DNA from: Archangiaceae bacterium
GTDB taxonomy: Bacteria > Myxococcota > Myxococcia > Myxococcales > Myxococcaceae
Assembly: GCA_016879935.1 (NCBI GenBank)
Contig: JAACJQ010000061.1
Coordinates: 1-47,144, forward strand
DNA length: 47,144 nucleotides
Reading direction: 5' to 3'
Both the position numbers and the translations under genes were made by a program. The notes below the pieces were generated by a model. The model saw nothing but the letters and a program-made list of their open reading frames with translations, did no database searches and was not told the DNA's origin. Below, piece by piece: positions 47,052-47,144 of this stretch (its first letter is position 1; each line of letters begins with the position of its first letter).

Positions 47052-47144
47052 CAGCTCTCGGTGTCGTACTCCAGCGGCTTGAGCACGATGGTGCGGCTCG
47101 CGAGATCGACCTTCACCACGAAGTCTTCGGCGAACGGAATCATC
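47051..47144 (-). CDS. rimM: Ribosome maturation factor RimM, C-terminal end (partial)
   Basis: The last 30 codons are visible: MIPFAEDFVVKVDLASRTIV then LKPLEYDTES. This is the typical PRC-barrel end of RimM (…IPF…V..VDL....I.V.P). The 5' part lies beyond the window. RimM assists 30S head maturation and is normally next to trmD. Here the ECF sigma pair separates them. Confidence 0.82.
   Translation of the reverse strand, partial: MIPFAEDFVVKVDLASRTIVLKPLEYDTES

Overview
The window reads as a chromosomal core-genome segment of a high-GC myxobacterium (phylum Myxococcota). The evidence is the GC-rich codon usage, many lipoproteins with Cys-rich or Gly/Ser/Thr-rich parts, a SpoVG homologue beside prs, an infC with an AUC-type start, a RelA/SpoT-like family that I associate with myxobacteria, and sterol/ether-lipid type enzymes. 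No genus is claimed.

Layout. 1-742: 3' end of the primary sigma factor gene. 937-2990: enolase and surE on the minus strand. 2991-5191: no convincing gene; it ends in a 1.5-kb array of 18-bp tandem repeats. 5192-8239: PHP-domain protein, a small Cse60-like protein, a RelA/SpoT-like nucleotidyltransferase-type protein and a Cys-rich exported protein. 8321-23107 (minus): one giant S10-spc-alpha ribosomal protein cluster, rpsJ to rplQ, with secY, adk, infA and rpoA. It lacks rplC (L3) after rpsJ and rpsN (S14) after rplE. A strong sigma-70-type promoter lies just upstream of rpsJ. 23344-29372: accessory block with a twin PARP-type zinc-finger protein, an alkylglycerol-monooxygenase/sterol-desaturase-like enzyme, a divergent Crp/Fnr regulator, a class II aldolase, two TPR-like proteins, an HDOD protein and a zinc-ribbon protein coupled to a small membrane protein. 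29469-35598 (minus): translation cluster infC-rpmI-rplT, an exported protein, pheS-pheT, ihfA and tRNA-Pro(GGG). 35792-37119 (plus): spoVG and prs. 37116-43108: exported or lipoprotein genes, including a GH1 beta-glucosidase whose signal peptide is broken by an in-frame TGA and a lipoprotein with a 17-copy heptapeptide repeat. 43138-47144 (minus): rimM (edge), ECF sigma factor, anti-sigma/pilus-N-like protein, trmD and a sterol C14-reductase-like enzyme.

Most of the window is translation machinery and its control. Regulation is readable in several places: TTGACA-type promoters, a recurrent arrangement where a -10-like box ends 6-7 nt before a start codon that lacks a Shine-Dalgarno sequence (eno, Cse60-like, ihfA, prs, ECF sigma), hairpins in nearly every long gap of the ribosomal cluster, and a terminator-like structure between rpsD and rpoA. 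The least ordinary features are the 18-bp array, the ECF locus with a duplicated promoter-like motif (one copy inside the anti-sigma reading frame), the bacterial PARP-type zinc-finger protein, the missing rplC/rpsN, and the trmD-sterol reductase coupling.
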